NCBI GenBank assembly: GCA_937886445.1
Contig: CALGBY010000056.1
Coordinates: 1 to 33,419 of the forward strand
Length of the DNA stretch: 33,419 nt
Source of the DNA: an uncultured Clostridia bacterium
GTDB lineage: Bacteria > Bacillota > Clostridia > Christensenellales > Aristaeellaceae
Reading direction: 5' to 3'
Part shown: piece by piece, positions 15,904 through 23,262 of the stretch
Position numbering within the stretch: position 1 is the stretch's first letter
Layout of the letters: every line of letters begins with the position of its first letter
The notes under the pieces: generated by a model
Seen by the model: only the letters and a program-made list of their open reading frames with translations
Databases searched by the model: none
What the model was told of the DNA's origin: nothing
Position numbers and translations under genes: made by a program

Positions 15904-17010
15904 TTATTGCTGCGCAAGTGTATCGAAGGAGAACCTGTCCTCCCAGTGACGGTGCAGAGTGAATTCATAGGTAAGATCGGTAATGCTGTAAACGACAGAC
16001 CACTGTGTATTGCTGATGATGCTTTCAGGATTGGGAGCGGTGGAAGCGGCTTTGAGACAATCCCATGCGGTTTCCTTTTCGGCGGCACTGCCTGCTGTGT
16101 CCATTACGGCCTCCGCCTTGTCTCTGCGTTCCTTACCCTGTCCGTAAATACCGTTGGATTGCCCGGAAATGATCCTGTCTTCATACATGGCGAAATAATT
16201 TGTTATGGTTCTGAGCGGTGTAACGACCATCGGACGGTCTGCCTTTTCACAATCCCATTCAACCACACGGCCGTCGCCGGAAGCGTCTGTTATATAGTAG
16301 TGATAATCCCTTCCGGAGGTGGCTATATAATCATACTGAGAAATCAGGTCGATCGCTTCCTGCGTGGTGGCACAGCGGTCCAGCACCAAGCGGATCAGGA
16401 TAGGGGTGGTGAGCTTGGGTTTTCCGTTATTCTGATGCGTAGGCTCACTGGGCAGAGTCAGAACGGCGATCGCAAGACCCTTCTCATTCATGCCGTCAAG
16501 CGGGATCAGGGGCGCAGCAAGGCTGGCAGCCATATTTGCTTCTGAAGCGAACGGGTCACTGAAGCCGAGGTTACTGAGCGCTGAGAAGCATACGGAATCG
16601 TAGCCGTTTTCCGGATGGCAGAAGCACATCATAGCGGATGTGTCAAATTTGAAATCATAATTTCTGCCCATGTATACTTTTCCGTCATCTGTTTTCAGAG
16701 TGAACGCGGTACAGCCGAAATTGGGCGCTTCGATCTGTACCGGTACGCCGGGAAGCGCTTCATTCAGAATAAGCGACACCATTTCCTGATCGGTAATATC
16801 GCCGGCCGGTGTGAGATGATCGATATTGTAATCATAAAACACTTCCATCGTATAGAGATTCAGACCATCGTCATAACCGGAAAGCTTCTGTACCGTAGCG
16901 AGTGTGCGTAGTCTTTCCTCTGAAAGCAGAGGCTTGTTTTCTTCGGCAAAAGCGGAGAGAGAGCTGCAGAGGAATATCAGAGCGGCGATCAATGTAAGAC
17001 ATTTTTTCAT
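15904..17010 (-). CDS. Secreted choloylglycine hydrolase / linear amide C-N hydrolase-like protein
   Basis: The 368-residue protein starts with a signal peptide (MKKCLTLIAALIFLCSSLSAFA) and a pro-region of about 75 residues before Cys100 (FGCTAFTLKTDDG). Arg116 and Asp119 (MGRNYDF) lie 16 and 19 residues after that Cys, the same spacing as Cys2, Arg18 and Asp21 in bile salt hydrolases. This supports an N-terminal-nucleophile hydrolase whose cysteine is freed by autoproteolysis. Substrates in the family include bile salts, penicillin V, N-acyl homoserine lactones and acyl-amino acids. The secretion signal and long pro-region make it unlike the usual cytoplasmic bile salt hydrolases, so the substrate is left open. 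ATG 17010 has GGAAAGGAG 9-17 bases upstream. Confidence 0.82.
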   Translation of the reverse strand: MKKCLTLIAALIFLCSSLSAFAEENKPLLSEERLRTLATVQKLSGYDDGLNLYTMEVFYDYNIDHLTPAGDITDQEMVSLILNEALPGVPVQIEAPNFGCTAFTLKTDDGKVYMGRNYDFKFDTSAMMCFCHPENGYDSVCFSALSNLGFSDPFASEANMAASLAAPLIPLDGMNEKGLAIAVLTLPSEPTHQNNGKPKLTTPILIRLVLDRCATTQEAIDLISQYDYIATSGRDYHYYITDASGDGRVVEWDCEKADRPMVVTPLRTITNYFAMYEDRIISGQSNGIYGQGKERRDKAEAVMDTAGSAAEKETAWDCLKAASTAPNPESIISNTQWSVVYSITDLTYEFTLHRHWEDRFSFDTLAQQ

Positions 17011-17046
17011 AAAATGCACTCCTTTCCGTGCTGATCATGATGATTA

Positions 17047-17074
17047 ATTATAGCATAGATATGGAGAATTTCAA
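17047..17074 (-). promoter_or_regulatory. Promoter of the secreted hydrolase gene
   Basis: TTGAAA (17074-17069), 16-bp spacer, TATAAT (17052-17047) with an extended -10 (TGCTATAAT) on the minus strand. Confidence 0.75.
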
Positions 17075-17180
17075 GAAAAATATAAAGAACATACAGCCGA
17101 AACCGAAGGAGATACAGCAGCAATCCTAAGAATGATAATTTTCAAAACTGATATAGCACAGCAAAAGAGCATTTTGTCCC

Positions 17181-17209
17181 TTTTCATTGCTTATGAAATG
17201 GCATATAAT
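17181..17209 (+). promoter_or_regulatory. Promoter of the TauE/SafE gene
   Basis: TTTTCA (17181-17186), 17-bp spacer, TATAAT (17204-17209). An inverted repeat TTTCAT-N5-ATGAAA overlaps the -35 and spacer. Confidence 0.6.
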
Positions 17210-17256
17210 AGGCGTGTTCGGTCAACCTTGAGTACATTGTGCCGGAGGTAATCTGT

Positions 17257-17979
17257 ATGGTGTGGTGGATTATTGCTGTGTTTTTTGCCTTTTTGGTAAA
17301 AGGAATATGCGGTTTTGCCAATACTCCCGTAATGACATCCATTCTCACGCTTTCCGGAACATTGAACAATGTGGATATATCGCCTGTAGACCTGCTGATC
17401 GGCTATCCCGCGAATATTGTGATGACCCTGCGTGAAAGAAAAAGCATCAGGTGGAAGGTTTGTCTGCCGCTGATCATTCTTGTGATCGCGGGAAGTATTC
17501 CCGGAGCGATCTTTCTCAAAAACGCGGATACAGGGCTGATCAGGATCATTTTCGGCTTTGCGGTGATCCTGATCGCGATAGAGATGCTGCTCAGACTGTT
17601 TCTTCCGGGTAAGATGAAGGAAAGCAAGGTACTGCTTTTGCTGATCGGGCTCATCAGCGGCATTATGTGCGGTCTGTACGGAGTCGGCGCTTTGATGAGC
17701 GGATATATCAGCAGGGTGACCGAAGATACAAAGCAGCTCAAAGCAAATATCAGCTTTGTCTTTCTTTCTGAAAATACGGTTCGTCTGGTCACATATCTTG
17801 CAGCGGGAATCATAACAGCGGCTTCGGCACTTACCGCTCTGAAGCTGCTCCCGGTAATGCTTGCCGGGATGTTTTCCGGAATGTACATAGGCAAAAAGAT
17901 ACCGGAAAAACCCGTAAAGATCATGGTAACGATCATGCTGATGGTCACAGGAGTTATTCTGATATTGAACAGCATATAA
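17257..17979 (+). CDS. TauE/SafE-family membrane transporter
   Basis: The 240-residue protein is almost wholly hydrophobic, with about seven or eight transmembrane segments and a conserved Gly/Phe-rich first helix (FLVKGICGFANTPVMTS). A second half begins at about residue 130 (LLLLIGLISGIMCGLYGVGALMSGYI), echoing the first as in the TauE/SafE family. Members export sulfite, sulfoacetate or other small organic anions; the substrate is not predictable here. ATG 17257 has CGGAGG 9-14 bases upstream; the GTG at 17239 lacks a site. It is monocistronic between its own promoter and a strong terminator. Confidence 0.85.
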   Translation: MVWWIIAVFFAFLVKGICGFANTPVMTSILTLSGTLNNVDISPVDLLIGYPANIVMTLRERKSIRWKVCLPLIILVIAGSIPGAIFLKNADTGLIRIIFGFAVILIAIEMLLRLFLPGKMKESKVLLLLIGLISGIMCGLYGVGALMSGYISRVTEDTKQLKANISFVFLSENTVRLVTYLAAGIITAASALTALKLLPVMLAGMFSGMYIGKKIPEKPVKIMVTIMLMVTGVILILNSI

Positions 17980-17980
17980 T

Positions 17981-18004
17981 AAAAACGGGCAGCTGCCCGT
18001 TTTT
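17981..18004. terminator. Bidirectional terminator, perfect 24-bp palindrome
   Basis: AAAAACGGGCAG followed directly by its complement. A-run and T-run on both sides serve the two convergent genes. Confidence 0.9.
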
Positions 18005-18012
18005 ATGTGTGT

Positions 18013-18219
18013 TCAGTTGTCCTTTATTTCCTTCCTGCGGCGCGTTTCCTGCTCTTCCTCAGAGAGAGGATGTTCCACACCGGCAGCAACAAAGGCGAGA
18101 TCGTCATCGCTCATCATAGCGGGATATCTGCTTTCGGCTTCCTTCATCATCTTTTCTATTTCCTTGTTGCCGCTGAAGGATTGAAAATCAAACAGCTTTT
18201 TCAACTTCTTTTCCATCAT
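18013..18219 (-). CDS. 68-residue protein with leader-peptide-like motif, downstream of an ECF sigma factor
   Basis: I do not recognise this as a named family. It begins MMEKKLKKLFDFQSFSGNKE, continues as an amphipathic helix, then has SDDDLAFVAAG at residues 37-47 and a very charged tail rich in Glu, Arg and Lys. The SDDDL-x-x-VAAG stretch resembles the end of Nif11-like and double-glycine leader peptides (L-S-D-x-E-L-x-x-V-A-G-G). However, the tail has no Cys and few Ser/Thr, and no modification enzyme or exporter is nearby. No membrane segment or zinc-binding anti-sigma motif is present. AGAAAGGAAG precedes the double ATG. It follows the sigma gene by 92 nt on the same strand and is probably cotranscribed. 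Confidence 0.7.
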   Translation of the reverse strand: MMEKKLKKLFDFQSFSGNKEIEKMMKEAESRYPAMMSDDDLAFVAAGVEHPLSEEEQETRRRKEIKDN

Positions 18220-18311
18220 GATCTTCCTTTCTGATTATCTTTTTCGGAATTGTTTTCTACGGTATGTTCCGTAATATGATACGAAAAAATCGAAGACAGG
18301 TCTACTGTTTT

Positions 18312-18797
18312 TTAAATATTCATCAGATTTTTCAACTGGTCCAATGCTTTCTTGTGCAGTATTTTCGCATAGCTGTAGGAAATATTCATCCTTTCGGCGA
18401 TATCCTTGAGCGTATTATGCCCGTAATACTGAAGCAGGATCAGGTCACGGCAGCGTTCATCCAGCATCTTGAGTGCGTTGGCAAGCTCGCCGAGCGTTTC
18501 CTCGTTGCAGACGCTGTTTTCGATATCGCTTTCATCGCGTATTTCCTCGTCCAGTTCCTCGGATACATGACGAGTACGGAAATAATCATAAAGCGTATTT
18601 CTTGCAATGGTATAGATCCATGTGGAAACAGAAGCCTTGGAATCATCAAAGGTATCGGCCTTTTTCATCAGCTTCATGAAAACATCACTGCAGAGATCCT
18701 CAGAAAGATCTCTGTTTGATGTTTTATAGTAAAAATACCGCAGGATCTTGGGCTGATATTCCATATAGATCCTGTTGATCTCAAACTCTGATAACAT
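18312..18797 (-). CDS. ECF-type RNA polymerase sigma factor
   Basis: The 161-residue protein has the two-domain ECF layout. Region 2 spans about residues 11-77 (YQPKILRYFYYKTSNRDLSEDL, then VSTWIYTIARNTLYDYFR) and region 4 about 102-158 (LDERCRDLILLQYYGHNTLKDIAERMNISYSYAKILHKKALDQL), the latter a helix-turn-helix for the -35 box. ATG 18797 is preceded by GAGGGAGG; the ATG at 18812 lies upstream of that site and was rejected. No anti-sigma gene with membrane helices follows; the only downstream partner is the 68-residue protein. Regulation of either one by the other is inference. Confidence 0.9.
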   Translation of the reverse strand: MLSEFEINRIYMEYQPKILRYFYYKTSNRDLSEDLCSDVFMKLMKKADTFDDSKASVSTWIYTIARNTLYDYFRTRHVSEELDEEIRDESDIENSVCNEETLGELANALKMLDERCRDLILLQYYGHNTLKDIAERMNISYSYAKILHKKALDQLKNLMNI

Positions 18798-18824
18798 ACC
18801 TGCCTCCCTCATACATGTTACCGT

Positions 18825-18853
18825 ATTTTCTCATATACAGGCTGTAAGGTCAA
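18825..18853 (-). promoter_or_regulatory. Candidate promoter of the ECF sigma gene
   Basis: TTGACC (18853-18848), 17-bp spacer, GAAAAT (18830-18825) on the minus strand, just before the AraC gene ends. The -10 is weak, so an ECF-dependent promoter is also possible. Confidence 0.4.
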
Positions 18854-18859
18854 GAAAAA

Positions 18860-19792
18860 TTATTTCGGTGACGGGGAAACCGCATCAGCGGCGGAAGCAT
18901 TGTGCGGTTCTTTGCTCATTGTGCGGAAACGGCCGGGGGTGATTCCCTTGAGACGCTTGAAATCTTTGATCATGTGACTGCAGTCGGCATAACCGGTTTC
19001 GGCACTGATATAGGTGAGATCCGCATTGGTGAATAAAAGATAATGTTCCACCTTGGCAACACGTACGGATGAGATATATTCCTTGCAGCTGATACCGTAG
19101 ATCTCCTTGAATTTTTTCGCGAAGCCCGGATAACTCATTCCGCAGAATTCCGCCAGATCTTCAACACGAAGCGCGTCACGGATGTGACGGTCGATGTGTG
19201 CCGTGATGGAATCCACAGACGCGAGCAAATCGGATTGATAGATCTTGTTCTGTACCATAAACCCTTCCTGCATCCAGAAACGGATAATACGGGTGCAAAG
19301 GATATAGAGCCAGGAACGGATCATGATATCATAGCCGTAGGAACGATCTTTATATTCATACAGACAGCGATGCACTGTTTGAGGGATCTGCAGTTTTTTT
19401 GAGTTCTTTACATTGAAATGGACAGGAAGATTTTTCTGTTCGGCGTCCAGAAAGATGCTTTTGATATTCGGCGCATAGGAAGGAGCGTAGGTCAGTTGAT
19501 TCATGTCCATTTTGATGACCGTATATTCCACATCACCGCCGTCTGAATGGATGGAGTGGGCGACCTGAGGACAGATAAAATACGCTTCACCTGGGTGTAT
19601 AGGGATGGCATCTGTATCTTTGCCGGAGATCAGAAGCGTACCCTTTTCCGCGAGAATGACCTCAGCAAAATAATGCCAATGCACCTCAATGGGAAAGGGT
19701 TTAGTCATAGAATCATAGGTGAAGCATTCAAAAGGGAGACACAGTGGATTGGAAGGTTCGTAATTTTCCTGCATTGCCATATCGCTTTTCAT
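18860..19792 (-). CDS. AraC-family transcriptional regulator with cupin-like sensor domain
   Basis: The 310-residue regulator has an N-terminal AraC-binding/cupin domain (about 20-120; HWHYFAEVILAEKGTLLISG and HPGEAYFICPQVAHSIH) and a C-terminal double helix-turn-helix (about 205-295; LRVEDLAEFCGMSYPGFAKKFKEIYG, then YISAETGYADCSHMIKDFKRLKGITPGRFR). Such proteins usually bind a sugar-like effector. The start overlaps the stop of the phosphodiester glycosidase gene (ATGA), so it is the last gene of the serine hydrolase operon. Direct repeats 21 bp apart at 23124-23153, in the promoter region of that operon and of the divergent GH9 gene, are its most likely target. Confidence 0.92.
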   Translation of the reverse strand: MKSDMAMQENYEPSNPLCLPFECFTYDSMTKPFPIEVHWHYFAEVILAEKGTLLISGKDTDAIPIHPGEAYFICPQVAHSIHSDGGDVEYTVIKMDMNQLTYAPSYAPNIKSIFLDAEQKNLPVHFNVKNSKKLQIPQTVHRCLYEYKDRSYGYDIMIRSWLYILCTRIIRFWMQEGFMVQNKIYQSDLLASVDSITAHIDRHIRDALRVEDLAEFCGMSYPGFAKKFKEIYGISCKEYISSVRVAKVEHYLLFTNADLTYISAETGYADCSHMIKDFKRLKGITPGRFRTMSKEPHNASAADAVSPSPK

Positions 19793-21066
19793 TCCTTATC
19801 AGAATAAATGATCAACGCGCAGCCTACTTTCAGCTCTCCGGCGCTGTCTGTTGTGTTGGAAACCGCACGGAAGCCTTTGCCGCGGGGAAGGACGAGCGTG
19901 GACGAAGTGGCTCCGTCCAGATTTACCGCGTACTCTGCTCCGAGCATTTTCATGGTTTTAGCCAGTTCATCGACCGTCATTCCCGAACTGCCGGGACGGT
20001 TGCCTTCTGCAAGAAGGATGAACCAGGTACCGTCTGCACGCGTCCCTGCTGCTGTACGCGCGTGACGAGCATCATAGAAGTAAGAAGCGTCATCCAGGCC
20101 GACTTTTTGCCATGAGCAGATCTCTCCTGCGTAAACCAGCTGCGGACCGCCGTCCGGTCTGCCGCCGCCGGTCATCGCGACTGCACCGTCAAAAAGGGGA
20201 GAGGTATGACAAGTTACGGAAATCATATCTCCTTCCCGAACAGATGTGATTTCAGGAACTGAGCCGGGGGCGAATGAGAGAACAGCCTGCCCGGGAAGAA
20301 TCTTCATATCTCCGGCGAATGAAATCCCTTCGACCGTTCCGCTGACAGTGCTTCCTGTTGACAGCTGCTCCGATGGTGTAAAGAGAAGCTCCGTGCCTCC
20401 GGCAGGAGTGCGCGTTGACGATGAATAGTCGTCGGTATAGAGCACGGCGGTGTTGTCGCTGCGTGCCGCGGAGGCATTGGCCGGAAGGGAGGTACCGGAC
20501 GGAGAATCGGCTCTGGGGGCATTCAGCGCGCTGATATTTCCCTCCAGCAGACAGCTGCCGTTTCTTTCGACAACATATGTGAACACAGCTTCAGGATTTC
20601 CGATGATCGCGGTACCGTCTTCTCTGATGCCGAAACAGATGCCGTTATCAAATTCGCCGGCTGTTATCCATCGCCCGTCGCTCATTGTCCAGCCCAGAGG
20701 CCCGCCGCTCGCGGTATCGAAAAAATCGCCGTTGACGGCAGCAAGGATATTTTCTGCTCCGCTTTGTTCGCACAGCTCGGAAACCTTCATTCTCGAAGCG
20801 TGTACATGACCGCTGCGCGTCTGTACGCAGGCATGAAGGGAAGGGGAGGAATGCGGATCCGCTTCAAGCAAAAAGATCCTCTGGGGTTTGAGACCTGTAT
20901 CCGGAAGGGGAGAAAGAGCATAGGAAAGGACACGGATCCCGCTGTTCCATCCTGTATCGGAAAGAAGGGAGCACTCATAGCCCTCGAGCTCCGGCGTTTC
21001 CGCATGGGCGAAAGAGATAAAAAGCAGAATTGTCAGCAGCAAAACGGCATATCTTTTTCTCCTCAT
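19789..21066 (-). CDS. Secreted phosphodiester glycosidase (NAGPA domain) protein
   Basis: The 425-residue protein has a signal peptide (MRRKRYAVLLLTILLFISFAHA) and a NAGPA/DUF2233 domain. Recognisable parts are AAVNGDFFD (near residue 110), the ARHARTAAGTRADGTWFILL segment and GMTVDELAKTMKMLGAEYAVNLDGATSSTLVL, which carries the conserved Asn-Leu-Asp-Gly. In mammals the domain uncovers mannose 6-phosphate by removing GlcNAc from a phosphodiester; bacterial homologues probably cut sugar-phosphate diesters such as those in wall polymers. A Ser/Thr-rich low-complexity stretch (about 185-225) splits the domain. It lies 31 nt after the DUF6273-like gene and overlaps the AraC gene. Confidence 0.85.
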   Translation of the reverse strand: MRRKRYAVLLLTILLFISFAHAETPELEGYECSLLSDTGWNSGIRVLSYALSPLPDTGLKPQRIFLLEADPHSSPSLHACVQTRSGHVHASRMKVSELCEQSGAENILAAVNGDFFDTASGGPLGWTMSDGRWITAGEFDNGICFGIREDGTAIIGNPEAVFTYVVERNGSCLLEGNISALNAPRADSPSGTSLPANASAARSDNTAVLYTDDYSSSTRTPAGGTELLFTPSEQLSTGSTVSGTVEGISFAGDMKILPGQAVLSFAPGSVPEITSVREGDMISVTCHTSPLFDGAVAMTGGGRPDGGPQLVYAGEICSWQKVGLDDASYFYDARHARTAAGTRADGTWFILLAEGNRPGSSGMTVDELAKTMKMLGAEYAVNLDGATSSTLVLPRGKGFRAVSNTTDSAGELKVGCALIIYSDKE

Positions 21067-21097
21067 ATGGAAATCACCTCCCGCTTACCTCGCTTCC

Positions 21098-21892
21098 TCA
21101 TTCCGGTATGATATCCAGTACATACGGGGCTTTTTTCGTACCGCTTCCGGAAATCACCTTTACTCTTTCGGCATTGATCACTGTTGCAGGCCGTACACCG
21201 ATATTGACGCGCGTGTAAACGCCGTGACTGAGATGCCCGTTTCCGCCTACGATGGACATTTTGATGTTTTCATCCGGATGCTCAGGGTCTCTCAACTCGG
21301 CGATCCAGTAAGCGTCATTCCCGTCTTCACCGCAAAGGGCGCTTCCCCAGTCTTTATAGAGGCGGTGCGACTTGGCGTACGCGGTTCCCTTCGCGGTGTG
21401 GGAAGGCTGAGAGGACCATCTGGTCGCACTGAAACCATAGGCGGGATTCAGAATCTGATCCGCTGTAAGGCAATAAAGCTTTCCGTATTGCTTGTCAATG
21501 ATGAGTGGTTTGAAATCCTGTTCACTGCAAAGGTCATCCAGCATTTCTCCGTTCATCCAGATATGCAGGTCGCTTTCACCGTAATCAGAAATCCTGCGGA
21601 AATTTCTGGTAACCTCACTGTCGTTTTTATTATCGCATTCAATGACCTGGTGAACATCCAGTATATATTCGGAAAGAAGAAGTATTTCTCCGTTATCTGC
21701 GGAAAGGACGCGCCATACAACAGGCTTTCTTGCGCCGCTGCGTTCGGTTGGATATGTTCCGAGCGTGACATAAACATATCCGCTGCCTTTGATATACCCG
21801 CGAAGTGCCGGTTCTTCGGCAAGAACATGCGCACCGGATAACAGGATGACGGATACACATAAGGCTAAAAAAGCATACTTCAGCTTGGTCAT
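21098..21892 (-). CDS. Secreted DUF6273-like protein
   Basis: The 264-residue protein has a signal peptide (KLKYAFLALCVSVILLSGAHVLA) and a single domain of the DUF6273 type. Features typical of that domain are VTLGTYPTE, PVVWRVLSADNGEILLLSEYILD, the short SDLHIWMNGEMLDDLCSEQ helix, and a C-terminal GVRPATVIN. The function of the family is unknown; it is frequent in secreted or surface proteins of gut Clostridia. It is the second gene of the operon, 12 nt after the serine hydrolase gene. Confidence 0.75.
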   Translation of the reverse strand: MTKLKYAFLALCVSVILLSGAHVLAEEPALRGYIKGSGYVYVTLGTYPTERSGARKPVVWRVLSADNGEILLLSEYILDVHQVIECDNKNDSEVTRNFRRISDYGESDLHIWMNGEMLDDLCSEQDFKPLIIDKQYGKLYCLTADQILNPAYGFSATRWSSQPSHTAKGTAYAKSHRLYKDWGSALCGEDGNDAYWIAELRDPEHPDENIKMSIVGGNGHLSHGVYTRVNIGVRPATVINAERVKVISGSGTKKAPYVLDIIPE

Positions 21893-21904
21893 TCTTTCCT
21901 CCGT

Positions 21905-23047
21905 TTATTTATCTTCGATCGCTTCATAGATCAGAGTCTGGAGCGTGGGATGGATCACATCATAGCAGTAGCCGAAATTGCGAACATGCATTGCAAAGAA
22001 GGCTGAAGTATGAGAGAACGGATCGATAAACAGGTAGCTGCCTGCTGCACCGTCCCACCCGAACTCGCCGACAGGACCTTTACGTCCTTTGGCCGTATCT
22101 ACTCTTGTGCGTACACCCAGAGCATAGCTGTAGCCGATCCTGTTCCAGGCGTCAAAGGTTTTCTTGGCTCTGGGGCAAAGCTGAGGCGTGCTCCACAGCC
22201 GGATCATTTCAGGGGAAAGGATCTCCAGGCCGTCAGCGGTCCTCCCTCCGCAGGCGATCGCATCACAGAATTTTGCGTAATCCTCAGCGCAGCTGATCAG
22301 ACCGGCACCGCCGCTTTCATATTCGGGCGACAGAGCGTATGGAACATCGCTTTTTTCAAGAACGCCCAGCGGCTTGTCAAAACCGTTGAACCAGCACTGG
22401 GCAGTATGCGTTTTTTCCATGGAAGGGATAAATGTGAATCCGGTATGTTCAAGCCCGAGCGGCTTCCAGATATGCTCACGCAGATAATCCGAAAAGCGGC
22501 AGCCGGTAACCTCCTCGATCACCGCGCCCAGGATATCGTGACAAAGAGAATAGAGAAAGTCTTCACCCGGTTCAAAATGAAGCTCTTCCTGTGCCAGTGC
22601 ACCGATGATCTGCCGTGTATTGGCTTTGCCGCCATGCGCACGGTTTGTCTCAAGGATACTGCTGCTTGCGAGATTATAATCAAACCCGCCCTGCATGCTG
22701 AGAAGATGACGCACGGTAAGGGTGTTTTTTGCGGGATGGACACCGTCCGGTCCCTTCACCTTCAGGGAAGCATACTCGGGAAGCCATTTTGATACCGGAT
22801 CATCAAGGTCAAGCTTGCCGCTGCCGATCAGCTGCATTACCGCACAGGATGTCATGACCTTGGAACAGCTGTACATATTGTAGGTTTCATCGCCCGTTAG
22901 CGGCACTGTTTTCTCCATGTCACGCCAGCCGGACATATGGCGGTAGAGCATTTCATGGTCGCGGTATACGATCAGATCGCAGGCGGGAACGGAGACAGAA
23001 TAAAGTGAATCAATATAAGCTGTCAATTTTGTAAAATCCATTATCAT
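21905..23047 (-). CDS. Serine hydrolase, beta-lactamase/esterase (class C-like) family
   Basis: The 380-residue protein has the SxxK nucleophile motif at Ser60-Lys63 (MYSCSKVM), a Tyr166-Ser motif (DFLYSLCHDILG) and a C-terminal GEFGWDGAAGSY block in place of KTG. This fits the EstB-like esterases and D-aminopeptidase-type enzymes more than true beta-lactamases. No signal peptide is seen, so it is probably cytoplasmic. The start at 23047 was chosen because the operon promoter's -10 ends at 23079, so ATG codons at 23074 and 23107 would fall at or before the RNA start; 23041 is an alternative. It heads the operon with the DUF6273-like, NAGPA and AraC genes. Confidence 0.88.
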   Translation of the reverse strand: MIMDFTKLTAYIDSLYSVSVPACDLIVYRDHEMLYRHMSGWRDMEKTVPLTGDETYNMYSCSKVMTSCAVMQLIGSGKLDLDDPVSKWLPEYASLKVKGPDGVHPAKNTLTVRHLLSMQGGFDYNLASSSILETNRAHGGKANTRQIIGALAQEELHFEPGEDFLYSLCHDILGAVIEEVTGCRFSDYLREHIWKPLGLEHTGFTFIPSMEKTHTAQCWFNGFDKPLGVLEKSDVPYALSPEYESGGAGLISCAEDYAKFCDAIACGGRTADGLEILSPEMIRLWSTPQLCPRAKKTFDAWNRIGYSYALGVRTRVDTAKGRKGPVGEFGWDGAAGSYLFIDPFSHTSAFFAMHVRNFGYCYDVIHPTLQTLIYEAIEDK

Positions 23048-23078
23048 ACGCCGTCTTTCTTTATAAATTTTCATATCA

Positions 23079-23107
23079 ATTATAACAGAGGGCAAAAGTG
23101 TTTTCAA
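23079..23107 (-). promoter_or_regulatory. SigA promoter of the serine hydrolase-AraC operon
   Basis: TTGAAA (23107-23102), 17-bp spacer, TATAAT (23084-23079) on the minus strand. Confidence 0.85.
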
Positions 23108-23123
23108 GCGTTCTTATGCCTTT

Positions 23124-23153
23124 ATCCTGCATGTTTCTTGTAAAATCCTGCAT
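23124..23153. promoter_or_regulatory. Two direct repeats 21 bp apart, candidate AraC-family operator
   Basis: ATCCTGCAT occurs at 23124-23132 and again at 23145-23153; in both copies TTT follows one base later. The period of 21 bp (two helical turns) is the hallmark spacing of AraC-family half-sites. They lie between two divergent promoters, 17 bp upstream of the -35 at 23107 and 52 bp upstream of the -35 at 23205. Confidence 0.65.
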
Positions 23154-23204
23154 TTTTATATAGAACACATTTGAAATTTGAATAAAGTTGATCGATTTTT
23201 ACAA

Positions 23205-23233
23205 TTGATATTACTGTGAAAATACTGTAAAAT
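23205..23233 (+). promoter_or_regulatory. Promoter of the GH9 gene with tandem 11-bp repeats
   Basis: TTGATA (23205-23210), 17-bp spacer, TAAAAT (23228-23233). Tandem repeats TACTGTGAAAA (23212-23222) and TACTGTAAAAT (23223-23233) fill the spacer and -10. Confidence 0.65.
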
Positions 23234-23262
23234 CATTTCAGAAAAATATTATGGAGGATGTT

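Noticed and set aside
18262..18277. TACGG-AACAT motif upstream of both the 68-residue gene and the sigma gene (rough copy at 18814-18830)
   Set aside because: The two copies differ by an inserted base and lie at different distances from the starts; not enough for a shared ECF promoter.
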